Virus record (IMG/VR): IMGVR_UViG_3300010354_000496
Location: 1 to 27,510 of that record
Origin: a virus
Length of the DNA stretch: 27,510 nucleotides
Strand: one strand, 5' to 3'
The position numbers and the translations under genes were made by a program. Shown in pieces: positions 12,527 through 21,713 of the stretch (its first letter is position 1; each line of letters starts with the position of its first letter). The notes beneath the pieces are model-generated. The model was not told the origin of the DNA. It did no database searches and was given only the letters and a program-made list of their open reading frames with translations.

Positions 12527-15025
12527 ATGGCAGTCGTAGCGAATGTTGCGATCAATGTCGATGCCGCCAATGCGATCCAGCAACTGAATCGTGTCAAATC
12601 TGCATCGCAAGATGTTCAGGGTGGATTTGAGCGTGCAGCAAGTAGGGCAAGAGGTCTAGGCTCTGCTTTAGTATCGGCTTTGGGTCCGCTGCTGTCGATG
12701 GCAGCAGTGCTCAAAACTGTTAAAGACGGTCTTGATATTGCATTCGAGCGTGGTCAGGCAGAGCAACGACTGCGCAATCTGACCGGCAGTACTGAAGAAT
12801 TCAACGTTGCGATGGCTCTTGCCTCGCAAAGCTCACAAAAATTCGGACTCACACAGACGGAAGCGACAAAGGCTTTGGCTGATGTGTATGGACGATTGAA
12901 GGGTGTTGGCTTTGGTCTGCAAGAGACTGGGCAGATCTATCAGGGCTTCAATGCGATTGCCCTGCAATCAGGACTTGCTGGAGAGGAAGCAGCAGGCGCA
13001 TTCTTCCAGCTCAGTCAAGCTCTGGGCAAAGGCAAGCTGAACGGCGACGAATTCGTGATCGTTGCTGAGCGAATGCCACAGCTGCTCGATGCAATTGCAA
13101 CCACGACTGGTAAGAGCCGTGGTGAGCTGCAGGGCATGGCTGCAGCTGGCCAGATCACTAGCCAAGTGCTATATGAGGCTCTGGCAGGAGCAGCATCAGC
13201 ATCTGACAATCTAAACGGCAAACTAACCACACAGCAGCAGGCATTCAATTCGCTGCGACAGGCGTCAGATGAATTGCTGGCCAGCATCGGACAAGCATTC
13301 GCGCCGGCAGTAATTGCTGGTGCTCAGTTGTTATCTGATGCGTTGGTAGCGATTAGGGAGAAAATGCCCTTGATCGTGGCAGCAGCTCAGTCACTCTTGG
13401 CGCCTTTCATGGCGATTGGATCGGTGGTCCTGCCAGCCGTAAAAGCTGGATTTGAAGGCGTCCTCAACAACATTCAGCCGATCATACAAACCGCCACATT
13501 CTTTGGTACTTTTATTGGCATCCTGAAAGGCATCACAATTGCTACCACTGCATGGACTGCCGCTACGACCGCATTGGCTAATGCGAAGAAAGCAGCAGCG
13601 GTGGCGGCTGCAGCATTGCAAGCTATCGTCAACCCTGCCAACTTAGCCAAGGTGGGAGTGGCTATTGCTGGTGCAGCTGCAGCCTCTTATGCGCTTGGCA
13701 AAGCGATGGATCAAGCGGCGGTTGGTACTACTAAAACGAAAGACGAATCATCCAAGCTACAGGGATCAGTAGATCAGGTGCTGAAGAAATACAGTTCACT
13801 GCCTCCGGCAGCAGAAGATCTCAAAGCAAAGCAAAAAGAAGTTAATGCCGAGTTCGAAAAATCGAAAGGCATACTGACAGCAAAGGGTGAATTGCGTAGT
13901 CTTCAGCTCGACACCGAAATCAAGCTCAAGGAAGCCGCAAAAGACCAGGTTGGCGCGTATGAGTTACGCAAGCAAAAGATCAAGGAGGAATACGACACGC
14001 GATCTGCTGCTCTACGCCTTGAACTTGAGCATGGCAAAATCTCGCAAGAGCTCTACACGATTAAGAGCCAGATCCTTGCTGAAGAGATGAAAAATGCTCT
14101 AGTTACTGAAGACACGAAACGCACAGAAGAAGCGAGGCAGCAATTATCGGTCAGGATCAAGAGCGCTAAGGAGCAAGAGGCAGCTGCCGCAAGAGCAGTA
14201 GCAGAGGCAGAGGCGGCAGCTAAAAAAGAAACCGAAGAGCGGCTCCAATGGGCATCAAAAACGATGGCTATTAGGCAGCAGATCGCGGAGATGGAATTAA
14301 GCTCAGCCCAGACAGAAGAGCAAAAATCGGTAGCAACAAACTTGATTACAGTTGCAAAGAAAGAACAAGCAAACCTCGAGTTTGAAATAGCAAGACGAGC
14401 AGAAGGCGCAACTAGTTCCTATATTCGCGCAGCAGATGCATTGAGGATTGCCAAGATTGAATCCTTCGAGCTTGCAGCCAATTTGGCTCGGTCTGCTGCT
14501 GAAGCCGAACGAATTCGGAATCTAGGCAATGCTTATCGAGGCACAGAGTTCGGAGGCGCGCTGAATGTTTCTAACGTGGCTCTGCAGGAAAAAGGTCTTG
14601 CTATCTGGCGGAACGCACTAGAGAAGACGGCCTTTGGTGTGCCAAACCCGCTCGATGTAGCCGCAATATTGTCTGCAGCACAGATGCAAATTGCTAATCT
14701 ACAAAGCGCATATCTCCAGGCACAGCAGAAACAAAAATATCAGAGTGCTCTAAATGAATTGCAAACGCTTGGTCTTGCCCCTGCGCCAATGGTTACACCT
14801 GCCACGCAGACCGGATTCGCTAACTACGGATCCGCATCATCTATGCGTACACCGCAAGTAAACATCAGCACAGGACCTGTGATGCAGATGGATGGGCAAA
14901 ACTACGTGACTATGGGTGACCTGCAAGCTGCCACAACCACCGCAGCACAGCAGGGTGCAGATCTGGCGCTCAGTAGACTGCAAACCAACCCTGCCATTCG
15001 TAGGTCGATTGGGGTGGCACGATGA
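12527..15025 (+). CDS. Tape measure protein
   Basis: The 832-residue protein sets tail length and is ejected with the DNA. The N-terminal third contains the typical tape measure domain (about residues 65-250), with ASQSSQKFGLTQTEATKALA, GLAGEEAAGAFFQLSQALGKG and LNGDEFVIVAERMPQLLDAI. Hydrophobic stretches follow at about 279-312 and 320-375 and may act in membrane passage. A long Lys/Glu/Ala coiled coil spans about 415-610. The C-terminal part is Gln/Ala-rich. At roughly 1.5 angstrom per residue, this length fits a non-contractile tail of about 125 nm, an estimate only. It overlaps the next gene by four bases. Confidence 0.93.
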   Translation: MAVVANVAINVDAANAIQQLNRVKSASQDVQGGFERAASRARGLGSALVSALGPLLSMAAVLKTVKDGLDIAFERGQAEQRLRNLTGSTEEFNVAMALASQSSQKFGLTQTEATKALADVYGRLKGVGFGLQETGQIYQGFNAIALQSGLAGEEAAGAFFQLSQALGKGKLNGDEFVIVAERMPQLLDAIATTTGKSRGELQGMAAAGQITSQVLYEALAGAASASDNLNGKLTTQQQAFNSLRQASDELLASIGQAFAPAVIAGAQLLSDALVAIREKMPLIVAAAQSLLAPFMAIGSVVLPAVKAGFEGVLNNIQPIIQTATFFGTFIGILKGITIATTAWTAATTALANAKKAAAVAAAALQAIVNPANLAKVGVAIAGAAAASYALGKAMDQAAVGTTKTKDESSKLQGSVDQVLKKYSSLPPAAEDLKAKQKEVNAEFEKSKGILTAKGELRSLQLDTEIKLKEAAKDQVGAYELRKQKIKEEYDTRSAALRLELEHGKISQELYTIKSQILAEEMKNALVTEDTKRTEEARQQLSVRIKSAKEQEAAAARAVAEAEAAAKKETEERLQWASKTMAIRQQIAEMELSSAQTEEQKSVATNLITVAKKEQANLEFEIARRAEGATSSYIRAADALRIAKIESFELAANLARSAAEAERIRNLGNAYRGTEFGGALNVSNVALQEKGLAIWRNALEKTAFGVPNPLDVAAILSAAQMQIANLQSAYLQAQQKQKYQSALNELQTLGLAPAPMVTPATQTGFANYGSASSMRTPQVNISTGPVMQMDGQNYVTMGDLQAATTTAAQQGADLALSRLQTNPAIRRSIGVAR

Positions 15026-15474
15026 CAATCGGAATCGCTAGTTTTGTTACTTTCAGAGAAAGAAACAATATTACTGCCGTTTCAAGATTCCAGAATTACT
15101 GGCCAGGAAGCACCGTAGATTTGCACATCTTTTATCCGTTCAATGCAGAAGCTATCGTCTCTAATGCAAGTGGCGGTCAAGAAAGCATTACTTTAGATTT
15201 TGCAACTAGCCGAATCATTGCAACGCTTGTAGAAAACGGATTGGCGAATGCATACTTTGTTGAATGCACTTTCTATCAGTTTGTGCCTACATCGGACGAT
15301 ACCCCGCCGGCATCCAAGACCGTTTTTGCGTCATACTTAGGCGAGCTACTCAGTGCAGAACAAAACGAATCAACGATTTCTATTCAGATCGGATCTAGCC
15401 TGAACCCAGTTGAGGCTCAAGCACCTCCTCGGAAATTCACGACAACTCTGATTGGAGAGCCTCCAAAAGTATGA
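15022..15474 (+). CDS. Tail tip / distal tail protein, 150 residues
   Basis: The gene sits right after the tape measure, where distal tail or tail-tip adaptor genes lie. The product is beta-rich (TIGIASFVTFRERNNI, STVDLHIFYPFNAEAIVS, ITLDFATSRIIATLVENGL, STISIQIGSSLNPVEAQAPP) and ends in a segment like those that insert into tail hub proteins. It may be a DUF1833-like or lambda gpM/gpL-like tip component. Both ends overlap neighbouring genes by four bases (ATGA). The exact family is not clear to me. Confidence 0.65.
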   Translation: MTIGIASFVTFRERNNITAVSRFQNYWPGSTVDLHIFYPFNAEAIVSNASGGQESITLDFATSRIIATLVENGLANAYFVECTFYQFVPTSDDTPPASKTVFASYLGELLSAEQNESTISIQIGSSLNPVEAQAPPRKFTTTLIGEPPKV

Positions 15475-17270
15475 ACACGAACCCGAGCTATATCGCGCCT
15501 CAGAGTGCCTCCGCTCCTATCACAACCAACCTTCGCAAAGACGAGCTTGCTGCGCTTAACACGGTAGATCAAGGCGCGACAGCACAGCAACGTGTTGTGG
15601 CTATCGGCAATTCGATTCCACTGGTGTTCTGCAGATTTGTAAATGATGCTGGTGGCGCGTGGGTAACACCGCCTGCCGCTAGATATGGACTGCAACTCAC
15701 GGAAAGCTCAAGCAATTCTTTTTCATATGGCTTGGTGCTGAGTGATGGCGAATTACCTCCGGTTGCAATCTCCGACATCTATAAAGGAGCACTCTCAATC
15801 AGTAGTCTTATTTCCCCGAATGCTGTTACGACTTTTGGGGGGCTTGCAACAACTGGCTTTGACTACTCGCTTACTTATACAACAGCCGGCACACCTGGAA
15901 CTCCAGGCACACCGGGGAGTTTTACTGACACGACGTTAACTTCTAGCGGGAATTCTCTTAGTAGTGCTTTTAGCACGACATACTCTAATGTCAAGAGCGC
16001 TTCGGTCAACCTTCAATTTCAAGGTCGTGTTATCCAAACCCTTGCATACGAGCCTGTCATAGGAAATGCGACTATTACTCACACTTCCCTTGGCATAAGT
16101 CGGCAGTTTTTTGATGTAACAACGGTAAGCTTAAGCATACCAGGCCCATTCGGGGGCGTATCAAACTTAATTATCAGCAGTAGCGTAGATCCGACAGCAC
16201 TCGTCAATCCTAGGTATATAAGCTGGAGAGTCGTCTACAACATTAGCTATGTCACTTCTGTATTTACCCCTGGCACGCCCGCTGAGCCTGGTACACCTGG
16301 CGTTACTTCCAATCTGCTCCTTTTTGCTGGTTCAGGCGGTAGTTTCGCTGGAATGACAACACTGGCAGTAAGAGGAACCTATGCGGCTTCTACAGATATC
16401 GAAGCTGTCAAACAACAGGTGCGATGTTTTATTCGCAATGGAGTTATAGTTCCTCGAGTGCTGGGCGGGACAGGCAGCAGCGATAGCTTCCCAGATCTCG
16501 TTAATTACCTTCTAACAAGGGCAAATAGCGCCTTAGGTAGTCTCATTGACTTGCCATCACTGCAAGCAGCCGAATTGTTTACGAGTGTTTATGGGCTTCG
16601 TTTTAATGGAGTGGTTGCTAATAGCGTCAATCTGAGAGACTATTTCTCTCGTGTTGCTCCGTTCTTTTTGCTGCGTTTTGTGCAGATCAACGGTAAATTT
16701 GGGCTGAAACCAGTGTTGCCCGTCCTAACTGATTACTCTTTGAATCTGCAACCGATTGTTCCGTCTTTAACCTTTAACGACAGTAACATCGTTGTTGGAA
16801 GCTTCCAAAAGCAATATATATCCATATCTGACAGGAAGCCATTCTGTGCATTGATGACGTGGCGCAGTCAAAGTACCGCCTTTTTTGGTGTGCCGCAAAC
16901 AACTGAGGTGCGTTATGCAGGCACAGCTATCGATGGTCCGTTTGAGCAGTATGACATGGAAGAATTTTGCACAACGGCAACCCACGCCACATTCATTGGC
17001 AAATATATTATTGCTAGCCGCAAGCATATTACTCATACGGTTTCCTTCCAGACCACTGAACTAATTGGCAATCTGACGCCGACCGATATTATCAGAGTTG
17101 TTTGGGATTATGAATCATCTTTTGCATTGGGTGAAGCATCATCGATTCTGTATCAAGTAGACTCTGTATCAGAAGGAGCCGATGGAGTATTCCGCGTAGA
17201 GGCGACCCATTTCCCGACCACGGCTGCTGGGGCAAGCCAAGTGGCTTTTGACATGTTCAACACTATCTAA
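15471..17270 (+). CDS. Tail tip / hub protein with PGT-bracketed inserted domain
   Basis: The 599-residue protein is probably the central tail-tip or hub component. The N-terminal third has AQQRVVAIGNSIPLVFCRFV, a start common in phage tail hub proteins. The C-terminal half (from about 305) has FIRNGVIVPRVLGG, SFPDLVNYLLTRAN and later beta-rich segments typical of lambda gpJ-like hubs. Between them, residues about 139-278 form an extra beta-rich domain bracketed by two Gly-Thr-Pro linkers, TPGTPGTPG at 141-149 and TPGTPAEPGTPG at 266-277. The insert could be a surface-exposed adhesin-like domain. It ends two bases before the next gene. Confidence 0.72.
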   Translation: MNTNPSYIAPQSASAPITTNLRKDELAALNTVDQGATAQQRVVAIGNSIPLVFCRFVNDAGGAWVTPPAARYGLQLTESSSNSFSYGLVLSDGELPPVAISDIYKGALSISSLISPNAVTTFGGLATTGFDYSLTYTTAGTPGTPGTPGSFTDTTLTSSGNSLSSAFSTTYSNVKSASVNLQFQGRVIQTLAYEPVIGNATITHTSLGISRQFFDVTTVSLSIPGPFGGVSNLIISSSVDPTALVNPRYISWRVVYNISYVTSVFTPGTPAEPGTPGVTSNLLLFAGSGGSFAGMTTLAVRGTYAASTDIEAVKQQVRCFIRNGVIVPRVLGGTGSSDSFPDLVNYLLTRANSALGSLIDLPSLQAAELFTSVYGLRFNGVVANSVNLRDYFSRVAPFFLLRFVQINGKFGLKPVLPVLTDYSLNLQPIVPSLTFNDSNIVVGSFQKQYISISDRKPFCALMTWRSQSTAFFGVPQTTEVRYAGTAIDGPFEQYDMEEFCTTATHATFIGKYIIASRKHITHTVSFQTTELIGNLTPTDIIRVVWDYESSFALGEASSILYQVDSVSEGADGVFRVEATHFPTTAAGASQVAFDMFNTI

Positions 17271-17272
17271 TC

Positions 17273-17653
17273 ATGCCGGTTGTAGCTTTCCCAAGCATTG
17301 CTCCTACCAGTCGCGTCTGGGTACCAGGCTCTCAGCCAACTAGCACGTTTACCGCTTTATCTGGGTTTGAATCTCGGGTGTTACTGGGACCGAATGCTAT
17401 TGGCGCCTCTTTAAGTCTTGGATTCCAAAACCTGCAAGAAAGCGTGATTCTACAGATCACGGACCATTTCGCGTTGGCAAAAGGCGGCTACGATTACTTC
17501 GCATTGCCAGCTGGACTGTTCGCTGGCATGACAAATTTCACCAGAATCGCGCTTGCTGGATACAGTTGGCGATACGCCAGTGCTCCTTCGGTTGAATGGG
17601 TGTCGCCAGGAATCGGGAATGTGTCCGTTTCACTCTTGGCGATCAGGCCATAA
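17273..17653 (+). CDS. Tail tip-associated protein, 126 residues
   Basis: The product begins with a strand-rich segment (SIAPTSRVWVPGSQPTSTFT, then ALSGFESRVLLGPNAIGASL) and ends with YSWRYASAPSVEWVSPGIGN and VSVSLLAIRP. The pattern of an early PG, a GxExRVLLG strand, LxLxFxNLxE and a late WxY..P.VE.V.PG recurs in small tail proteins next to hub genes in many siphophages. I cannot give a named family. It lies two bases after the hub gene, so it is probably translated with it and assembles on it. Confidence 0.65.
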   Translation: MPVVAFPSIAPTSRVWVPGSQPTSTFTALSGFESRVLLGPNAIGASLSLGFQNLQESVILQITDHFALAKGGYDYFALPAGLFAGMTNFTRIALAGYSWRYASAPSVEWVSPGIGNVSVSLLAIRP

Positions 17654-17696
17654 GTCGCCGCTAAGATTGATTTAGATCTGATGATGGGCTGCGTCG

Positions 17697-18128
17697 ATGG
17701 CTAGGCAGTACTCGGGTGTTGACGGCGCCCTATTCGTTGATGACGTAAGAGTGGCTCGTGTCAGCAACTGGAGTTTCACTGCAACAGCCGACACGCTAGA
17801 AATTACCAGCCTCGGTGATTTTGCCCGCAACTACATCTACGGCATCCAGTCGTTCAATGGAACGGCAACAATCTTCTACTACGAGAACGTCAGCAACCTG
17901 ATTGACGGCAGCGGACTTCTCACGGATGTAGTTAGGACCACGGCAACACCCGTTGAACCAACGCACATCCTTGAACTTCGCTTCACTGGTGGCAACGTTG
18001 CATCGCGTGCCGTCAAGTTCAAATGCGCATTGAACCAAGTCGAAATTAGCGCCACTACGGGCGAAATCGTTCAAGCCAACATCACCTTCACCGTCTGTGG
18101 TGCTCTGACCACAGCCAACCTAGGCTGA
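17697..18128 (+). CDS. Second tail-tube-like protein, 143 residues
   Basis: This short beta protein has the start typical of tail tube subunits: a GVDGALFVDDVRVARVSNWS run, then LEITSLGDFARNYIYGIQSF followed by NGTATIFYYE. Its motif (residues 24-40) matches the core of the major tail protein and of the next gene. Its place beside the tip suggests a specialised ring or initiator at the distal tail, since hub and distal tail proteins of siphophages share the tube fold. It is preceded by a 43-nt gap and overlaps the next start (TGATG). The shared motif is directly visible; the fold and role are inferred. Confidence 0.68.
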   Translation: MARQYSGVDGALFVDDVRVARVSNWSFTATADTLEITSLGDFARNYIYGIQSFNGTATIFYYENVSNLIDGSGLLTDVVRTTATPVEPTHILELRFTGGNVASRAVKFKCALNQVEISATTGEIVQANITFTVCGALTTANLG

Positions 18129-19057
18129 TGGCTATCTGGATTGGTGAAGCAGGCGGCATCCGTATTGCGCGTGCGCAAACGGAACGCATCTATACGACAA
18201 TCGCCCCATCTGACGTCGATGTGGGTGCAAAGCGGTTTGGTTTCCAGGACTCAGCCACGAGTCTTATTACTGGAGACAGAGTGTGGTTTCGCCGTGTAGA
18301 TGCAAACGGTGCACCAGTCACAAGTCTGCTTGATTTTGTCGCTGCATCTGGCTGGGCCGATGCAGTGCAGCGCAATGATGGTCAATGGTATGTCAACGTT
18401 GATGGAGTAGGCGGTATCAGGTTGTATTCGACGTGGGAGAGGGCAATCGCGGGTGGTGCAACAGATGCAGTGACACTCACGGCGCCATCTGGTACATATC
18501 GAGTCAGCTATGAAGTTCTAGATGACGGAGAGGAATACCTCGCGCAAACGATCAGTTGGGCGCTAAATACTGATCGCGAGGTTGCAGACTTCACCAGCCT
18601 TGGAGATAACTTCAGGCAGCAAATGTCTACCTTGGTCTCTGGTAGCGGCGAACTAGATTGCTTCTTCGATACTGACTGGCGCAGCGCGGCACCTTCTTTT
18701 TCTGGCAAAGAAGAATCGCCAATTTATATGCACAAGTTGGTGCTAAGGCAGGAAGTTGGTGCAAATTTTACGGGGGTGTTTCTGCTCAAAAGAGCCAACA
18801 CCGTACCGGTCGGAACGTTGATTGATAATCAAGACGCCAGAAAGGAATTGTTCTATCTGGCAGACTGCGTGATTACAAACGTAGCCACAGAGCTGATTGC
18901 AGACCAGCCAATCCACAGCAAAATCAGCTTTGTGACGACAGGTCCTGTACGGCTTCTGTTTGATTACGTGTCTGGTTATCTGCTGCAGGAAACCTCGCCA
19001 TACGACAAGGTTCTGCAAGAATCTGGCTTCGGCATTTTTCTTGAAGTCCCAGCCTAG
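18128..19057 (+). CDS. Large tail-tube-like tip protein, 309 residues
   Basis: The N-terminus (IWIGEAGGIRIARAQTERIY) is followed by an inserted module at about 33-130 (GFQDSATSLITGDRVWFRRV and later strands) in the place where the major tail protein also has one. A third copy of the tube-like motif follows, ISWALNTDREVADFTSLGDN at 142-161. The C-terminal half is beta-rich, with segments for packing against the tip (IYMHKLVLRQEVG, YLADCVITNV, KISFVTTGPVRLLFDYVSGY). Together with the preceding gene it may form distal rings joining hub and fibres. It is followed by the GTG-initiated fibre gene. Confidence 0.65.
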   Translation: MAIWIGEAGGIRIARAQTERIYTTIAPSDVDVGAKRFGFQDSATSLITGDRVWFRRVDANGAPVTSLLDFVAASGWADAVQRNDGQWYVNVDGVGGIRLYSTWERAIAGGATDAVTLTAPSGTYRVSYEVLDDGEEYLAQTISWALNTDREVADFTSLGDNFRQQMSTLVSGSGELDCFFDTDWRSAAPSFSGKEESPIYMHKLVLRQEVGANFTGVFLLKRANTVPVGTLIDNQDARKELFYLADCVITNVATELIADQPIHSKISFVTTGPVRLLFDYVSGYLLQETSPYDKVLQESGFGIFLEVPA

Positions 19058-19087
19058 ACTGAACCATAGGTGTGCGCTTGCTAGGCA

Positions 19088-21667
19088 GTGGCTGATCAAA
19101 GAATCACACAGCTCAATCCGTTGCTCGCAGCGGACACCCAGGCTGCCGTTGATGTGCTGCCTATCGCTGATGTCAGCACGTCTGAGACTAAGAAGATCAC
19201 CGTCGCGGCAGTCGTCGCAGCAGGCATTACTGCAGTTGTAGATAATACGATCCCTGGTGCCAAGCTCCAAAACAACAGCATTACTGCGACGCAGATTGCA
19301 GACAATGCCGTTGGGCAAGGCGAATTAGCAGACGGGGCGGTTGATACTGCATCGATCCTTGATCTTGCTGTCACCGGCGCAAAGATCGCTAACGATACGA
19401 TCACTGCGACGCAGATCGCACCGAACGCGATTGGCTTAAGTGAGTTAGCCGATGGCGCCGTTGATGGTGCGGCTATTGCAACGTCTGCAATCGTTGAATC
19501 TAAGTTAGCGAACCTTGCGGTAACAACAGGCAAGCTGGCAGATCTTGCTGTAACTGATGCAAAGATCGCAAATGCGACGATCACAGCCGCAAAGCTGAAT
19601 CTGACAGATGGGTCTGTATCTGGCGCGAAGCTTACAGATAATACGGTTGCGGCTGCAAAACTCACTGTTGATTCTGTCACTACAGCCAAGATTGCGGATG
19701 GAGCAGTAACCGGCGCCAAGATTGCTGCAGCCACAATCACCGGCTCTAATATTGCAGCCAATACCATTACTGAGGCTCAGATTGGTGCGAATGCTGTTAC
19801 CAGTAGCGAGCTGGCAACCGATGCTGTCGTCACTGCAGCCATTCAAAATGATGCGGTAACCACTGCAAAAATTGCAGACGATGCTGTTACTGCAGCAAAA
19901 GTAGCTGCAGGTGCGATTGGTACATCTGAGATTGCCGATGGCAGCGTTACATCTGTCAAGCTGGCTGATAATGCGGTAATCACTGCTAAGATCGCCGATG
20001 CAGCTGTCACGGCAGCAAAGCTTGCTGAAGGGGCAGCAACATCAGACGTGCTGGCATCCAATTCGGTTGCCACCGCAAAGATTATCAACAGTGCAGTAAC
20101 CACAGCAAAGATTGCTGATGCTGCAGTAACAACAGTAAAACTTGCACCTAGCGCAGCAACATCAGATATCCTGGCTTCCGATGCTGTTATAACTACCAAA
20201 ATCGCAGACGGTAATGTAACGACTGCGAAGATCGCCAATACAGCCGTAAGCACAGCAAAGCTTGCCTCAGGGGCAGTAACTGCGGATATCCTCGCTTCTA
20301 GTTCTGTCACTACTGCAAAGATTGCAGACGGGAATGTTACTGCTGCAAAACTTGCCAATGAATTGATTGCAGAAAAGTTCCTACCTCAGGCTGCTAACAC
20401 TGTCTTAATTGGTCCTGCGGCTGGTGCGAGTGCAACGCCCACATTCCGTACGCTGACTGCAACAGATGTTCCGCTGCTAACTTCTGCCAACCTGCCAGTT
20501 GCCACCACAAGTGCGCGCGGCTCAGTTTCTGTTGGCACTGGACTCGCCGCTGATGCCAACGGTGTGCTGAGTATTTCAAACACTGTCATCCCAGCAACCG
20601 CCAGCAAGGTTACCTTCAATAGCAACGGTTTGGTGACAAGCAGCGCATCATTGACCGCTGCCGATATTCCATCACTTGATACAAGCAAAATCACAACCGG
20701 CACTTTTGGTGCTGCGCTTTTAGGTACTGGCTCGGTTACAGCCGCAAAACTTGCCGACCAGTCAACTGTTCTTTTTGGTGGTTCAGTTAATACGGCTGGT
20801 GTAGTCACCTTCCCCACTGCCTCATTTAAGGGTCAATATTTCTACGACGAGATCAACCAGGATCTATACATCTGGTCAGGCTCTGCATGGTTGCCTGTAA
20901 CGATCATCTCTGGCGAGTTGGTTTTTGGTGGTACCTATAACGCCGCGCTCAATCAAGTCGGATCCGTTACAAATGCAGGTTCAGCTATTGGTCTGTCGGT
21001 TGGTGCCGCGCTGCCGGCTGCAGCCAGCTCCAATAACCGCTATTACTTGGTCGTAACTGATTCTGGTGTCGGCACCGGCAACGCACCAAATGAGGCGCTT
21101 GCCCCGCCTGACATGATCCTGTCTAACGGGACCAGCTGGGATCTCGTCGATATTTCAAGCGGCATTGGTAGCCAGATTGCCACGAACGTGGCGTTTTCTC
21201 CCGCTGGCAACATTCTTGCTACCAACGTTCAGCTTGCTATCCAAGAGCTAGACGATGAGAAGCTAGCCAAAGCTGGCGGCACTATCACCGGTCAGGTGAT
21301 ATTTGGCACAACCGCAAGTCTCACTTTTGAGGGAAGCACTGCTGACGACTACGAAACCACGCTTGCCGTAACGGATCCAACCGCAGACCGGACGATTACG
21401 CTGCCCAACCAAAGCGGCACAGTGCTGGTTAGCGGGAACGCCAGCATCGTCAACGCAGATATTTCGGCAAGCGCAGAGATCGCCGTCAGCAAGCTGGCAA
21501 ACGGTACAGCACGGCAACTGCTGCAGACGGCAAGCGGCGGCACCGATGTGGAATGGGCAAGCAACATCGATATCCCTGGAACCCTTGATGTAACGTCCAC
21601 GGCTACGTTTGATGGCGTTGTTGCTGTTAGCGATGGCAACCTAAACTACAGCGACGGTACATACTGA
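19088..21667 (+). CDS. Tail fibre with decapeptide repeats
   Basis: The 859-residue fibre starts with GTG (no ATG nearby). It opens with ADQRITQLNPLLAADTQAAV followed by DVLPIADVSTSETKKITVAA, a start shared by many phage fibres and probably the tail-binding domain. Residues 63-424 are a long array of ten-residue repeats (consensus xAVTTAKIAD). After about 430 come mixed domains, including DEINQDLYIWSGSAWLPVTI, a common fibre module, and a segment with TGQVIFGTTASLTFEGSTAD and TLPNQSGTVLVSGNA that resembles shaft domains. The end is short (SDGNLNYSDGTY). It probably forms a trimer that reaches toward the host surface. Low codon diversity in the repeats creates long false frames on the other strand. 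Confidence 0.85.
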   Translation: MADQRITQLNPLLAADTQAAVDVLPIADVSTSETKKITVAAVVAAGITAVVDNTIPGAKLQNNSITATQIADNAVGQGELADGAVDTASILDLAVTGAKIANDTITATQIAPNAIGLSELADGAVDGAAIATSAIVESKLANLAVTTGKLADLAVTDAKIANATITAAKLNLTDGSVSGAKLTDNTVAAAKLTVDSVTTAKIADGAVTGAKIAAATITGSNIAANTITEAQIGANAVTSSELATDAVVTAAIQNDAVTTAKIADDAVTAAKVAAGAIGTSEIADGSVTSVKLADNAVITAKIADAAVTAAKLAEGAATSDVLASNSVATAKIINSAVTTAKIADAAVTTVKLAPSAATSDILASDAVITTKIADGNVTTAKIANTAVSTAKLASGAVTADILASSSVTTAKIADGNVTAAKLANELIAEKFLPQAANTVLIGPAAGASATPTFRTLTATDVPLLTSANLPVATTSARGSVSVGTGLAADANGVLSISNTVIPATASKVTFNSNGLVTSSASLTAADIPSLDTSKITTGTFGAALLGTGSVTAAKLADQSTVLFGGSVNTAGVVTFPTASFKGQYFYDEINQDLYIWSGSAWLPVTIISGELVFGGTYNAALNQVGSVTNAGSAIGLSVGAALPAAASSNNRYYLVVTDSGVGTGNAPNEALAPPDMILSNGTSWDLVDISSGIGSQIATNVAFSPAGNILATNVQLAIQELDDEKLAKAGGTITGQVIFGTTASLTFEGSTADDYETTLAVTDPTADRTITLPNQSGTVLVSGNASIVNADISASAEIAVSKLANGTARQLLQTASGGTDVEWASNIDIPGTLDVTSTATFDGVVAVSDGNLNYSDGTY
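19274..20359 (+). repeat. About 36 tandem decapeptide (30-nt) repeats in fibre gene
   Basis: Units such as DAVTTAKIAD, DAVTAAKVAA, GSVTSVKLAD and SAATSDILAS follow each other almost without gaps. By hand I count 36 units, with one two-residue insertion near residues 171-174. The last third shows a higher-order period of four units (40 residues), marked by SDVLAS, SDILAS and ADILAS. The DNA copies are diverged, so the array is old or selected at protein level. Confidence 0.85.
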
Positions 21668-21709
21668 CGCCGTTAGGCTGGTTAGGTAACTTCCGGCCCG
21701 TAGGCGTTA
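21665..21709 (+). promoter_or_regulatory. Nested hairpin before second fibre gene
   Basis: The outer stem TGACGCC (21665-21671) pairs with GGCGTTA (21703-21709) with one G-T pair. An inner stem, GGCTGG (21676-21681) with CCGGCC (21693-21698), is nested inside. The structure spans the whole gap, ending four bases before the ATG. No T-run follows. Confidence 0.35.
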
Positions 21710-21713
21710 AGGA

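Noticed and set aside
19274-20359. Regular 30-nt periodicity that could suggest a CRISPR array
   Set aside because: Units are contiguous without unique spacers, keep the reading frame, and vary at third positions, so this is a protein repeat.
19096-20817. Several long minus-strand frames (223, 171 and 143 residues) across fibre 1
   Set aside because: They arise from the repetitive low-complexity codons of the decapeptide array; the encoded proteins repeat the same pattern in antisense.
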